Assembly: GCA_905331475.1 (NCBI GenBank)
Contig: CAJNYU010000683.1
Coordinates: 62,001-126,000 of the forward strand
Reading direction: 5' to 3'
DNA: 64,000 nucleotides
Origin: Rotaria socialis
Lineage: Eukaryota > Rotifera > Eurotatoria > Philodinida > Philodinidae
The notes under the pieces are model-generated. The model did no database searches. It saw only the letters and a list, made by a program, of their open reading frames with translations, and was not told the DNA's origin. Positions 24,409 to 38,962 of the stretch are shown here, piece by piece. The position numbers and the translations under genes were made by a program. The stretch's first letter is position 1, and each line of letters begins with the position of its first letter.

Positions 24409-27400
24409 TCATCGAAGAACAGTTGCTGCGCCATATATATGAATCGGTACATCATTTGTTCGTATCCATGTTTTTTTCTCGATATGATATATTTCAGCTG
24501 TATTCAATATTTCAGAGTGATGTGCTAAACTTGTTCGTCCACCAAAAACAAATATGTAATAGCCAATACGATAAACACATGGACTAATACGATTGAACAG
24601 CATCGATGGTAATTTGTACCAACGACAATCTGATGAATTATAAGCTTCAACGGAACGTAAACTATTTCCATTAGCATCAGCACCACCAAAAACATAGATT
24701 CTCTCGTGTTCATCATCAACACATGCTGAACATAGTGTTCGTGCTTCATTCATATCTGTACATAAATAACTTTGTCCTGTTCGAGGATTAAATATTTCTG
24801 TTGTTTTAACCGGTAAATTAAATATACATGAACCACCAATACATATTATTAAACCATTTAACTGTACACAAGCAAAACCATAGCATGGAGATTTTAATTT
24901 ATACGGTAATACTATCCATTGACCTGTTTGACTATTGAACATTTCAATAGATGACGTTATATCAGCTCCAATGTGACCACCTAAAGCATATAATGTTGTA
25001 GAATCTAATGATACTAAACCAAAATTACATCTTGGTGTTATCATTGAATTTCCTTGTCTCCATTTTTCATTATTAACTTTTGATAATGAATCAAATATTT
25101 CAACAGAATTAAATATATTATCACCGTCTTCACCACCAACAATATAAATAAGACTACCAAGTGCTGCAGTTTGATGATGCATTCGTGGATAACGCATTTC
25201 GTCGCCAGAAATTTGTTCAATTTCAATTGAATAGGATGATGGCGATGAATCATTAATATCTAAATGGCAACGATATGATGCTGCTAATAGATGTGAATTA
25301 TCATCGTCTATACTGGAACCATAACCACCAAACAGATAGCATGTTTGTCTCATACCACGTCTTACTGGACTGTTATTGATACGACATTCTCGATTAGTTA
25401 TTATTTGTTCAATACGATGAATTATGGATGGATTTTCCTAAAGAGAAAAATACATTTTCTAGCTTCTTTTTTTTTCTTAAGAAACGAAGATATTCATTGG
25501 AACTATGCAGCGTGTGATGAAGTCTGAAAGCAACAATAGAATATGATGAAAGCTTTCAGTACTCATCTTCCTCGCTCACACATCGTTGATTATCCTATTA
25601 TTTATATAGATATATAGGGACTTAATGTATTACGATGATGTCTGAACAACGGAACATAACAGTGACGTCAACTATTTTAAAATTATTATTGAACGCCTTA
25701 TACTTTTCCTACTTCATGAGTATTGTAAAAAAGGATTATTCTTTATTAGAATTAATTCATAATATTAAGAATCTACTGAACTCATACCGGAAACTACTCC
25801 ACATGAGACACTCTAAAAGTTACAAGCAATTATGACTCCATTATTATAATATTTTTATGAAAAATTTTCTAGGGTATCTTAGTAGCAGAATATAAATGAT
25901 CAATAAAAAGTATCTTTCATATTAACAGAAACTAGAAGCCTCATGATGGATGTCCTTTAACTGATTGATTACTTTTAAATCGACATAAACACACGATGAA
26001 GGGGAAATTGCGCTATGAATATCCTGAAGTGAATTCATATTATTAGTTTATTGCGATGCAGAGACATTGCACTTTTAAGTTATACTTTTAAATGACTGTC
26101 ATCATACCAAGAATCGAACTTATTTTCTGGTTGAGGATAGTTTGTTTTTTCGTCAAAGTAACAGATTCTTTTAGTTATTTCTATGCTAAGATACAACTAT
26201 GATAGAACCGTGTCGTTTGCATAGTTCCTGTGAACTAACAGATTTTATATTCTTATTATAGAATAAAAATCAATAGAATTGTAAATTTTATGAGTAACTG
26301 CTCTTGTCAAGGCCGGTTTATATACATATACAATTTTTTCTAGATAAAATTACATATTCACGGCGTATGCCGTTGTACACGACGCACTTAAGCTCGATTA
26401 CAAATGCGTTTACTTAGCTAGAAGAGATTTCTCTCACAAGTATGATAAATCACTTCTATTTAGTTTTCGATATTTTTCTTCTAAGAATTCGACCAGTAAT
26501 TTATTTCTATCTATTTACACTGCTCTATCATAATGCTACACAATTCAATGATACATGACGCAAAAATAACACTAACTTTTGTTAATGAACTAATAGAAAA
26601 GTTATTCATTCTTCACGACACGCTCTTATCATTCTATAGTTAAACCTAAGACTTGGTTCTGAAACTTCAACTATTGCTAAAAATCGATTTGAAAATCATG
26701 ATGACATACAAATCCAATTTGATGTAAAATTTTCTTTTGATGTTCTTTAGAAATGTATTCAAATCTAACACTATCAAATAATTGTTCAAATGATTGTTCA
26801 TGATTATGATAAAACCATATTAATATAGCTTCAAGAACTTGTTCTTCATTATCAATAATTAGATCGTCATTAGAAATAATTTTAATCAATAGATTATGTG
26901 GAATGGATTTAATCATATCAAATTTAATTAAATTACAAAAATTTGTTAATATATAATGTTCTGCATTTTCCTTTAACGATAAACAACCTAATTCATCGGC
27001 TATTTTCCATGTATCAATAACATTTGTTTCATTTAAACTAATGGATAAATAATGACAACAAAATTGAACAACTTCATCAAGTTGAAGCATATCACTAGCG
27101 ATTAAAATATCTTGTACATTACTATTATCAATGTCTATTTTACCACTATAAATATAATGAAGAAGTAACGAAAATATTTTAGGTTCAATATCGCGTAGTT
27201 CAATTGAATTGAGATCATTTTCTTTAAATCTATGTGTGAGTAATGCTTGAAAATAAGGCGATGCGCTAGCAAGAATTATACGATGGCATGGGAATTTTTC
27301 ATAATCAATTATAAATGTTAAATCACAGTATACACCAGAATCAAGATAGTCATTTAAATTTTGTAGAAATTTACTTATTTGTGAAATTGATGATGTGTAA

Positions 27401-27438
27401 GGAACACGCATAACTTGTTTTCTGAAAAATAAATTCAA
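24409..27438 (-). CDS. BTB-BACK-kelch protein (KLHL family, Cul3 substrate adaptor)
   Basis: Two coding exons, 27438-26710 and 25437-24409, joined in phase 0 by a 1.27-kb intron with a GTATGT donor (585 residues). The N-terminal part has a BTB domain (YCDLTFIIDYEKFPCHRIIL, then ASASPYFQALL; about 25-140) and a BACK domain (about 145-243). After a short linker come six kelch blades (about 280-585) with the usual GG pairs: YLFGGYG, YIVGGEDG, YALGGHIG, ICIGGS, YVFGGADANG, FVFGGRTS. Proteins of this build use BTB-BACK to bind cullin-3 and the propeller to select substrates for ubiquitination. The start may instead be the ATG at 27411, since TTTTTCAG just upstream resembles an acceptor. Then an upstream exon would exist. 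The specific KLHL member is not identifiable. Confidence 0.87.
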
Positions 27439-28560
27439 AATTTTTGTTAAAAATTTTATTACTCAAATTACTATTATCTTTTTTCAGATTAATACAAATT
27501 TCTAAGGGAAATAAACCTGTTGTTTGAATATCAAAATCTTATTTGGAAAGGTCAATACTCTGAAATTAATATTGAATATTCTATTATGGTACAACGAGAA
27601 GTTTGTTTTCTTCTTATACGTAGTATGCAGATACTTGCACAAATCTGGCTCTGTGTTTAAAAAAAGTAAGAAGAAAATACATCAATAGGAGTCCCTTTGG
27701 TCTTGCTTAATATCGATTGAATTTATCTAGTGAATGAAGACTTATCTAAAGTAGTTTTCCTTATGAGTATGATAATTAGTCTCTTGAGATTTTAGAATAA
27801 GCTGTTAGAACTTCTATTTGATTTGTAAATATAAATATGTTTTTGAAATGAGCTCGTAGAACCTGTTCATTACTTCATGTACAAACTTTCAAAATACAAT
27901 CTCGTCTGCGTATGACAATGTTATTTACAAGATGATTTTCTTCCTATTTTTAATCGTGACTGATTTCTCTCGTTTGTACCGGGTTAACACACGAGTTATG
28001 ACTCATGGTAACTGACATCTATCCTATTATTCGTTTGTTTGAAACCAATCAAACTATAATGCGCTTATGCACTTTTGTAATACTATCATAATGTATACTT
28101 GTCGTCTTAAAAACGTATTCTTAATTTAATAAAAACTGAAAATAAACTTTGAAAAAAATTAACTTTTTCATTTCGAAAACAAAGAGTTTGACATGTAACG
28201 TAAATGGCACAACAATAACCTTTAGCGCGTCCCTTTTTCCTCTTTCTTCTTGTTTTTTTTCTCTCTCAACTTTCGTCGGTTTGTACGCTGTTTTAGAGTT
28301 ATTAGCCAAGAAGATATTTTTTCTTTTTTTTATTCGCTCGTATTGATTCTTTTCCAACTCATTTTTGTTCCTTCTCCCGGCTTCCTCCGCAAAGAAGAAC
28401 GAACAAGTATATAGTAATAGTTATGATGACAGTCATCAATAACGCAGAAAAAGGATATTTAACATCTGTGCGAGAGTGAAAAAGAGGGACAGACAAGCAC
28501 AGCGATGAGAAGAAAAGTAAGGGCGAAAATGCGAAATGTGGGCCTTTTTCTTCTTCTTCT

Positions 28561-28600
<40 letters not shown>

Positions 28601-28824
28601 GTCTCTACACTGTTCTGGATTTTCGGAAAAGTCATGTGACAAGAAAAAAGAGAAAAAATAAAAGAACAAAGAATAAGAAAGAAAAAATACCAAGAAAGAA
28701 AATGTTTTCATATTATCCCTTTCTATTGAACATCAGTATTGATAACCTTTTAAACTGTCATTATGCGATCATTTATTAGGAATTCAATAAAACACAAATG
28801 TTGTAAAACCGACTATACATATTT
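27439..28824. other. Divergent intergenic region, low complexity
   Basis: Lies between the 5' end of the kelch gene (minus) and the start of the GTF3C2-like gene (plus), so it should contain both promoters. It is rich in A and T runs and pyrimidine/purine tracts around 28240-28330 and 28460-28700. I see no gene; the open frames here are low-complexity. Confidence 0.5.
28564..28596. repeat. (CT)n microsatellite
   Basis: About 16 CT dinucleotides within a longer pyrimidine tract, some 230 bp upstream of the GTF3C2-like start codon. GA/CT tracts are common in promoters, but a role here is only a guess. Confidence 0.92.
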
Positions 28825-31800
28825 ATGGCTGACCCAGATTCGCCTTCAAATGATTTATCTTCAGTTGATGAGGTTCATCAAACATCATCAAACCATCAAG
28901 AAGAACAACAACAACAGGAGCCAACTGTCAATGATTGGCCATGGTAAATAATTTTCAAAAGTCTTCTATCAAGGAATTAATCATTATTTTTCAGGTCTAC
29001 CGACGATCATCATCAACAAAATGCAATCGATTCAAGTGGTCTCATGCATTTAATAGCTACTGGGGGTGGTGCAACAGTAGATCATAATCCAAATGATGAA
29101 TCTGTTGGAATGATTTCAACACACGATCAAACAAATAATGAGCAACAAGTAACATCACAAGAACAACTAACAAACGAAACAATGTCACTCGATCAACAAT
29201 CACAATTACCTCTTGTTACTATATCACCATCGTCAGGTCCTATGGATATTATGGATACAGATGCACAAATAACACCAAATGATGTTGATCAACCACAATC
29301 ACAAGTACCACCAGTTAAAACTCAACATGACATTGCAGAAATTCATCGCGATATGTTAGCACTTATACCTATACCGCAAGCATGGTCACATATACGACAT
29401 CAATCAGGTCTTTTTTCTTATCCTGATTTGCCACATTTTAATGTTATTCGACAAGCAACATTTCGTGATGGACGTTTTGTTTGTCCATTTTGTACAGTTG
29501 ATTTTGCTTCTAAAGAAGGCATACGTTATCATTTATATAATTCATGTACGAAGTCACCGTATCCAAAAGCATTTTTTCGTTGTTTAATGTGTGGAAGTGA
29601 ATTAGCTGATCGAAGTTCACTACGTACACATTTAGCTCGACATGTAAGATTTGATGTTTTGCTCTGTAAGATTCAAATTTTTTTTCTTTTTTCTTGTTTA
29701 AAGAGTACCGAAGAAGGTGGTGCCGTAGCAACAGATAAAATAGATGTATCACGTAAACCAGCTCTGCCAACACTGGGTGAAACATCAAATTCAAAAAAAT
29801 CGAAAAAGAAAAAGAAAAATTCAAACGATATAACACCACCACAAATGATGAATTCTATGATGACGATGGCATCAGGTGTATCACCACGTACTATGGACAA
29901 TTATAATATTCCATCGACAATGCTCAATCAACATATGTCATTACCAATAATTAAATCAGAACTAAATGATAATGATCCAAAAGTATATTTAACGTTTAAG
30001 TTTTTCATAGATTGTTTTTTATTATTGTGAATTATTTTTGCTAGCGTAAACGTGGTCGACCACCTAAAACAAAATCTTCTGATGGACCAACACCTATAGC
30101 GAGTTATACGAAACAAACACATTTAAATCCTACTGGTCTAGCTTTAACTCCGACAATGAACAATCCAATTATGATCAATGAACAACTTGTAAAAGTAAAA
30201 TATTTGTTTAAAATCTATATAAAATAGTCATGTATGAAAAATATAAATCAAATCTTTATGTTCTTAAAATATAGCGAGCGCTTAGGTAAAATTTAGAATA
30301 TTGATTTCAAAGAAAATATTTCATTCGAGTCTTCAAATCACTTGGCAAGTGATTCTATAATAATCAAAAGTTATACTCGACATATTAAATAGACATTTGA
30401 AATTATATTTCATTATTTTTATTTAAACATTAGAGTGATCCACATAAAGCAAGCGGAATGCGATCACCACGCGGTGTTGATATAAGCAGTGAATTAGCTG
30501 AATTAGCACGTTCAAGAATGAGAGAAGTAAGTCAAACAAGAAACAAAATTTTCTTAGATTTATTAATTTACTCTTCATTTGTTTTTTTTTCAAAAAGCAT
30601 ATTGAATTTGCAACTGATACCTTATTACCTGAACAAGAACAAGAAATAAATACACGTTTACGTACTGAAGGCGTTGTTCAATGTCATCGATGTCGAGGGA
30701 AAACGCAATTTACAGCATTAAAAAAATTAAAAGAACATTTAAAAACTGATTGTCCATTAGGACCTGGTAAGAGAGAAATTTATTTTTTTTCTCGAGTGTT
30801 CAACATTATTATTGTTATTTAGTTATGGCTGTATGTAAATTTTGTGGCATTCCGTTTTCATCTGTGAGCAGTGTTTGTGATCATCTTGAACTCTATCATG
30901 ATGATTCACATGATACATGTCCAGGTAGAACTTTTTAAATAAATTAATAAGTAAAACAAAAATAGGAAAACAAATATTTATTAGACGATCCATGTCGTAT
31001 TAATGATCGGGCATTTCGTGCCGCATTTGCTCGTTATAAATTTCCTATGAATGGTCATATACCATTTTCGGCATCAGCGACAACCATCGGACAACTTATA
31101 CCTGAAAATGAATCAGCTGCTTGTTTGAGTAACGGTGCTAGTTGTTTACGTGTTCGAGTAAATATAAATAAATGAAAGAATTTCTCTATTGAAGTATCAT
31201 TTTCTTTTTCTTAAGATGCTTTCGTGCGATCGATTTCTAAATCCATTAGATAGTTTTGCTGCTTCACATGTTATTGTTTTAAATGTTGGCCGTCCTATAC
31301 GTTGTATTGAATGGTTACCACGTGCTGTTGATATAGTCGGTAGTCAATATGTTGCATTAGCACTTGAACAATGGTCATATGATACAAATAATCAACTACA
31401 CGGAAGTTATACAAATCCTGATCGACGTTCGCCACCAGGTTCAACATTACTGTTAATACTTAATTGTGGCCGTTTAAGACAAAGTTTACATGTACCTAAT
31501 TTACATGTTACTGTTGCCGCTGATTTCGGTCAAGTCACATGTTTAAAATGGTTACCAGATCGTCCAACTATTAATGATCCATATTTAAGTTATTTAGCTA
31601 TTGGCACAAGTCAAGGCATTGTTATTATATTTGGTGTACCGCATGGTGCATCAAGAAACCTATGTACAATAAATAGTGGTGCACAACTTGTACCACCACT
31701 TAATCGACGTAAAGATGGTAGTATTGGTTGTGCTGAATATGGTTCGTGTACAGCACTTGATTGGTGTCATGAAAATCCAAATAAATTATGTGCTGGTTAT

Positions 31801-34390
31801 GAAAATGGTATTGTACTTATGTGGGAAGTGAATTCAAAATCACTTGTTGAACAAGTAGGTTTCAAAAATAAATAGAAAAGAGTTCTATTCTTTGTCATTT
31901 TTTTTAGACAACCAATTGTTCATTAATTTATCCTGTAAGAAGATTTTTCGTTGAAGATACAGCTATACAAGATGTCAAATTCATGAGAAATTCTGAACAT
32001 TTAATTGCAGTTAGTTTAAAAAATAAACAATCATGGACGTAAGAAGAATCTATAATAGAAATAGCGAGTTTTATTTTTCATATCTATTTTATTTTTCATA
32101 GAGTATGGACAACACGAGATGAAAATATTTTTTGTTACCGACATTGGTCAAATGCAAGTGAATTTGCATCATCTATATTAAATGATACATTATATGCGGG
32201 TTGTGCACATGCAAAGTAACATTTTAAAGGTTTTTTTTTTAGAAACAATATTTGTTTTTTGCTTATTAGTAATAATGAATTACTTTCTGTACCATTAAAT
32301 TCAATATTGTTGCCGGGTCAAAATGTTTCGACTCATTTGCAAACGTCAATGTTATCAGCATGGCAAATTGTCAGTTTAGACTATTCAGAATGGATCGATG
32401 CTGCTGCTTATGCTGATCTTGATGGTAAAAATTAGAATTTATTGGTTTAATTATGATGTTCTTTTTTTTTTAATTCGATGATTCTTTAGGTACTGTTTGG
32501 ATTGCACGCGGCGATTCATCAACGTGGGCACAAAATAATCCTAAATTTCGACCGAGCACGGTAAGAATTTTGAATATAGAATTCAAAGTTATTTGAGTTG
32601 AGAATATCTACTGGAATTGAGTAAAACTAAAATTGTACAACCAAGGTCAGAGTTCATAGGATAAAAATCTTCACGTAACGATCAAGGACGTACCTCTTTT
32701 CAATCGTTCATTTGTCAATGTATTTAAACGATACAAAACGTTTCGATAGACTATTAGATGTCATGGATACTTTACCACAAGTTTCTATTAGAGGAATGGT
32801 ATTAGTAAAAATTCAACTATCCTCTGATTCTTCATCTACCATAATATCGTAGTAATAATTATACTAATAGATGTGAAACATGAGTTTTTAGTGAGGAAAA
32901 CGTCTAATCTATTTGAAAATATTTTAATGCTTTAAATGATAGAGTTACTGATTTCTATGTGAATAAACACGATTATATAAAAGATACCAAGGACGATGTT
33001 TAATATTATTCTGATTTTCTACGGATATCGTATTATTTACGCTAAAAGTATAAGATGGTTAAACTCGAACTGCTGGAAATACTCAATGTTTGTGATGCTG
33101 AGTTTTCTTTAGATCTGTTTCTGATTTGATAGATGTGCGCAACAAACATATTTGTCAGTTACACTTATAATTCCAAAGCTAATAATAATACTGGCACACG
33201 TCGAGGGATCGATTGAAATTCCAGGGAAAGAATCATTAACGCCAGGATACTTCTACTTAATTTCACAGTAGATTGACGCATGATCATATTAAGAAAACCC
33301 ACCAGTTCACTGGACACAGTAAAACTGATTATCGTCGATGATAGATTTTTCATGTCAAGTATTTTCATATAGTAAAGCGAAATTGATAAAAACTAATATA
33401 TGAATTGTTAAGTTTAGTGAAACTTGGACTAATTTGATTGTTATAAATTTTAGTGTGTGGCAAAATTATCGACTTATTTAACGGGTGTCGGTGGTGCACA
33501 AGCTGGAAATCTTACAGATCCTGTAGCTATGCAGCGTAAGAATTCATATTTATTGGTTTGAAGAAAAAAAACTGAAATTTTTTCTCTTTTGTTTAAGAAT
33601 ATAATCAAGGTCAAGCGGTGGTTCCAACAGGACAATATTGTGTTCAGATTACTATTGAGCGAACGGTAACTATCTAGCTCTTTTTAAGTTTTCTCAAAAT
33701 CGATATAAGATCGAATTCGTTACGGCCATAATTAGAACTAGTAAACTTAGTTACGCACTAAAAGGTTTCAATTCAAAAATTGGGCGTTAAGTTTGATTGA
33801 GATCGAGAAATTTCAAAGTTTCGTATCAGTCATGTTTTTTTTTCTAAATAATAAATATGAAAAATACAACTATTCGAGTTACCAAGAATACAAAATTTTC
33901 ACAAAAAGGCTAAGCGAGCGACACTATTTTTCATGATACTATACGACTACTTCAAAGCAAATCTTCTGCTAATTATCATTCCGTTTTGACAATGTGCGCG
34001 CTAGTTTATATAAATGGATTTGAAATTTCTAATTCATTCTCTCGCGCATAGAAACATATTCGTATAATTAAATATACGCCGTGTAAAGTTACTTTATTAT
34101 CACGATTTCTTTTTCAGGAATATGCAAGTGGTAACATTGATTCTCAACATGATGAAACTCATAAAGTGCATACATATAGAAAAGTAAGGCAAACACAAAA
34201 TAACTAAGAATTTCACGTATTGAAAACATTTTTTTCTTCTTAGATTCGATTTAATCCAAATCCAGGTACACATGGTTGGATAGCATCAGCTGACAAAGTC
34301 GGCTTATTTCTCTTATTTCGACTATCAACATCGGACTCGCCTTTATCAGAAAAATTAACCCAACGTCTTCAACGTGTGCAAGTTGTGTGA
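28825..34390 (+). CDS. TFIIIC 110-kDa subunit-like protein (GTF3C2-like) with zinc fingers, AT-hook and WD40 domain
   Basis: Seventeen exons: 28825-28943, 28995-29643, 29704-29982, 30045-30194, 30434-30526, 30598-30766, 30823-30924, 30985-31157, 31216-31854, 31908-32038, 32102-32215, 32270-32424, 32490-32560, 33454-33535, 33598-33665, 34118-34183, 34244-34390 (3207 nt, 1068 residues). The N-terminus is Gln/Asp-rich. Cys2His2-type fingers follow near 203-256 (CPFC, CLMC), 455 (CHRC) and 490-515 (CKFC), with an AT-hook at 350-357 (RKRGRPPK). From about 579 there is a WD40 propeller. Its stretches CTALDWCHENPNKLCAGYEN, DGTVWIARGD and the final IRFNPNPGTHGWIASADKVG resemble vertebrate GTF3C2. TFIIIC binds internal promoters (B box) of tRNA genes and recruits TFIIIB for RNA polymerase III. 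Orthology is likely but unproven, and the N-terminal fingers could indicate a divergent relative. Confidence 0.75.
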
Positions 34391-37300
34391 TTAATTCCTA
34401 ATTCAATAATCTATTTACTGATTAAAAATATAAAGAATAGAATGCATTATTACAATAAAAAAAAGAATAAAAACTTATTTATGTACATGTATAAATATCC
34501 TAGAAAAACACATATTGTGTTTCTTTATTTGTTTTTTTCCCTTTATAATCTTAACTTGTCAGTTCAGGTCGATGGTTTGATTTTGCTAAACAAATCGACG
34601 CGACAAACAAAAACAAATCATAGATTATTTTGTATATGTCATGCTATGTTTTCATTTTGTCTACTTTCTCATTTCGTACGTACATACTGTATTCTCAACT
34701 TGCTCGGTGTTGTATTCGTTTTCTTTTTTTTTGACGTCGGATGCAGTGATTTCCTCTTTTTGTTTGAAAAAAAAATATATTCTACGCTGTATATATGAAA
34801 TTTCTTTATTACGCGCACGTCATTTTTTCAAAGAAAACAAAACGTTATTATATGCAAAATCAATCTAAGCATTGGCATGTTGATCATTTTTTCATGTACG
34901 TACATATTCAATTGTTCTTTTTTTTGTGTCTGTATTTGTGTTGAAATTTTCTTTTCTTTTTTACGGGAACAGTTTTTAGTAGATTCTCTATAGAAGAATA
35001 ACAACTGAAATGCAGAAAGATGTCTCTCTTGATTTAATGTTGTTAGTGTGAATTCGCTGTTCAAATCTTTTTCTCTTTTCTTTGTGTGTAATCTTTTTTG
35101 TTACTATCGATTTTGTTCACGCGCCTGTATTGTTGTTTATCGACAAGAAGAAAGAAGAAAAATATGATAACAAACATTCATTGAAATATTTTCTTGTGCA
35201 TTCTGAACAACACAAATCCTTGATAAGAAAACCTTTCGGAGTGAACCATAGAGAGAGTATTGTGATTTTTATCCTGTTCTACCAATCGTCAGGGCCAAAG
35301 TAGCAAGTAGTACATGGCAGAAAATCTTCTGCTGCGCTCATTTCTGGTTTAGGTTATTGTGAAATCTTTTTTATGTCAGCGATATTTAAAGATGAAAACT
35401 GAGTCGAGCATATGTGCTGTGATAGAATTAGAGTCTATATAGCGTTCTTTGGTGGTTTCAATGTTTGGGTGGATGAAATTCAGGATCTGATTTGATGCAA
35501 AGCTTTGATTCGAAATATTCTCCGAATTAATATCCGTTGCTTCAATCTATTCGACCAAAAAGAAAAGATTTCTTGCCAAAGTCGAAATTATCAATCTGCT
35601 GTTTTTATTGGAGTCGATGTGTATCATCTAAATTATAATTTCAAAAGAATTCAATTCTTCGCTTGTTTCTACAGCCAATTCAAAATTTTTACAATATGTT
35701 TTGGTAAAAGAATGCAGTTTGTGTAGATGATTTACAGTCTTTTCGTTATACTTATTTTCCAATACAGCAATGACGCAAAACTTTCGTTAAAAAAATTCCT
35801 ATGTTGCATCATAACCAAACTATTTATTACAGATGATGAAAGAATCAAACAACGTTAAATTATATATCTTTAAAAAGTTTCAATCTATAATTGATAAATA
35901 AATTTTCCTAGAATTCGCGAGGAGAACAATAATTCACTTTCTCCTCACAAGTAATAACTCTGTTTATGAATTGATGTGTTCGCTTGAATATTGTACACAG
36001 ATTAGATTCTTCTTTTCAAGTAACTAGATAACGCAGGTGTGTATGAATATTGATCTTAATCTTTTCTATTCGAATAAAAATCAACAGAATGATTTCAAAA
36101 TCTGGACATACGATTATATATTAATGATCGTGCATACGAATAATTTACATTAGCCTGTTTGGTCTGTCAGTTGATGACGTCGATTTGCGCAATGTAAATA
36201 GTTACAACAGCAGGATACGTCGATCAAGGAATACCGATTTGGATTTCTCTATGGTTCAACATATATGGCCCTGACAATAGTAATTAGAGCATGACATTTA
36301 CAAATTCATGTCACCGACAACGATCTCAGCTTGTTAAACACATTGGGTGCATTAATCATAATATGGTATAGTATTTTTAACGATGAATGATGAATACCTT
36401 TCACTATTATCAATGGTCATTAAGTGATAGGGCATCAACTAGATCAAAGAATGAAAGTGAATAATTTGCTGGTCCTAATAGATATGATATTATCTTTTTC
36501 TAAGGTAAAATTAATTTAGAATTTCATTTTTATAGTTCCTTTGATCATAGTATGTTAGTCTACACAACATAGATGATGACTAATTTGAGCAACAATCTAT
36601 TTTCTTAAGGACTAGATGAATAATAGTGTACAAAATAGATTGTTACTCATTTTCCTACGGACATAAACTATTATTTTTACATGTTTAGATATTTGTTGTT
36701 GTTTTTTAAATTTATCAGTATAAATTCTATTTTCTTTTTCGTCAATTCTTTGATTTTTGACAAATTCAAAACGTCCCCTCCTGTTTTTCCTAGTAGGAAA
36801 TCTAATTATTCGATCTCTATCAAAACACAATCTATGTTTCGGAGTAAATGCAATTGTTTTCAACGAATAATTTTCTATGAAAACACATTTCCGGAGTAAT
36901 AAATAATTGCACAATATTTTTATTTGCATAAATTCTTTTGATTTATAGCTTCTTAATTCTTCAAAAAAAAACTTTTCAATCGTCTTAAATACAAAAATTG
37001 CTTCATAGTTTAAAACGCATATTCTCTGAGCGAACATTCAAACAGGACTAGGTATTCAGCAGCAGAAGAAAAATATAATTGATTTGACAAAATAATGAAC
37101 CTCAATTATCGTGCTCATATTAACAAAAATCATATATATCCTTGAAATAATCCAGTGAAAGGTTTGTTCATGTCCTAGTGAATCAATCAAATAAAAATCT
37201 TGCCTGTTTCTCATCATATCCTGAAATAGTACATAGATATATATATATATAAAATAATCTAAATCATCAAAATGATTTCAGTCGATTCATCGTTAATAGA

Positions 37301-37880
37301 TTTAATCAATTGTTTCTATCGTCTTTTTCCCGCGTTTTATCTTTCAAGACCGTAAAAAATTAAGTCACCTTGAATTTTTTTCTCTTTTTACAATAATAAA
37401 CTTGACCTTGTTATCAATGTTAAACCAAAGTATTGAAGTGAAAGGAGTACAGACAACATGAGACAATTGTTCTATTATGTTTACTTCAAGGTCTACACCT
37501 TCTCTCTCTGTCTCACCCTCTCATTATACAAAAGAAGACAAAAAAAAAATGAGAATCAAACTTTGAACATACACACAGACACAGACACACACAAATAAAT
37601 ATTTTCATAGCAGCAGTATTTGTTTTTTGTACAATCTGAAGAAGAAAAAAAAGAATGAGCACACAAAAACTGTTATTGAAATAGACAGGAATAGGAAGAG
37701 ATCCATCATAAGAAGCACAGTACAGGTAGATGTACACAGCAAAAATCCTATATAAACGTCTACTACTGTTGTTGTCTTTTGCGAATAAAACAAAAATGTC
37801 ACACTTTATCACAGAAATAACTGTAAGAATAAAACAACAAAAAAAAAACAAGCCAAACAAGAAAACAAGAAAGATAATTA
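34391..37880. other. Convergent intergenic region of 3.5 kb, no supported gene
   Basis: The GTF3C2-like gene ends here from the left and the NUAK alternative last exon from the right. Open frames such as 36612-37037 (minus, 141 codons) are Phe/Lys/Ile-rich, overlap frames on the other strand, lack recognisable motifs, and have no splice support. The region probably includes 3' UTRs and neutral AT-rich DNA. Confidence 0.45.
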
Positions 37881-38962
37881 CTACTCGTATACTTTTAATG
37901 AAACTAAATTGTTGTTATCATCTAGTAAACGATTTTTTTGTGTACTATACGATGTTGGTGAATCAAGTTTAGTTAATGATGAGTGTTGTTCAATATTATT
38001 ATTATTAGTAGTAAAAGTATTATTAATACTATCATCAATACTATGAGACGGATTAGAAGCAGTATTATTCAATAGACGTGCTGTGCTATTAGATGAATTA
38101 TTTTCTTGATCTTTCAATGGACTTATTCGTCGATTAGGTACTGGAGCAAATTTAATAGCTGATGTTGTAAATACGGATGGCGCAACAGTTGCTGTTGAAT
38201 TTGGAAGTTTCGTTGTAACATTATGTTCAGTTTTTGTTGATGGTGATGTATATTTATAAATTGTTTTACATTTGAGATCATTTAGTGCGAAATCTAAATC
38301 ACTTGAAGCAAGATAAGATGATGGTGGCATAGTTGTTGTCGTTGATTCAGATGACGTTGGAGAAACAAATTGATTTGTTGCTTGTAATGTATGATATCGA
38401 TCATTATTATTATCATATGGTATTGCTCTCGTTGATGTTGATGGAACTGTTTGTTGAGCATGTCGATTATTAACCGACTGCATTTGTAATGGTTCATGAT
38501 TTGGATGTTGATGATCAAGAGATAAACTTACGGGTCGTCGATATGTTGGACGAGATAATAAAGTTGCATCTGCTTTTCCGTTATTCGACGAAAGATAACG
38601 TGTAGAAATCGGTATAGCTGAAACGCGATTTCGTCGTTGGTGTTCTTTATTGATTGATATATTATCACGTAAACGAGCTGTATCAAAAAATGAACTCGTA
38701 TGAAGTTCAAGTTCAACAAGTGAATTTGATGGTGATATTGAATTTTCAAGTGTGACTGTTCGTAAACGAGTTTTATCATAGTTATTATTTAACGAGTTTT
38801 GATCATTATTTGAATAGGATGATGTTGATGTTGCTGCTGCTGAACGTAATTGTATAGAAAGAACAGGTCCATTTGCTAACCATTTATGACGAAGAATATC
38901 TTTTGTTGTAGCACGATTATTAGCATCGGGTTTCAAGCAATATTGTATAAGTGAAAGTGCAC
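37881..38962 (-). CDS. NUAK alternative last exon B (long, Ser/Asn/Thr-rich tail)
   Basis: The acceptor TATCATAG precedes GTGCACTTTCA, phase 1, exactly as for exon A. It encodes [20 protein letters not shown] then [12 protein letters not shown], i.e. kinase subdomains X-XI with the conserved Arg. A roughly 330-residue polar tail rich in Asn, Ser and Thr with homopolymer runs follows, ending at a TAG at 37881-37883. Because exon A has its own stop, exon B is used only if A is skipped. Confidence 0.75.

Noticed and set aside
28121..28711. Small frames within the pyrimidine/purine-rich region before the GTF3C2-like gene
   Set aside because: They are translations of low-complexity tracts, including the CT microsatellite.
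36612..37037. 141-codon minus-strand frame in the NUAK-GTF3C2 intergenic region
   Set aside because: AT-driven composition, overlapped by a frame on the other strand, no motif or splice context.
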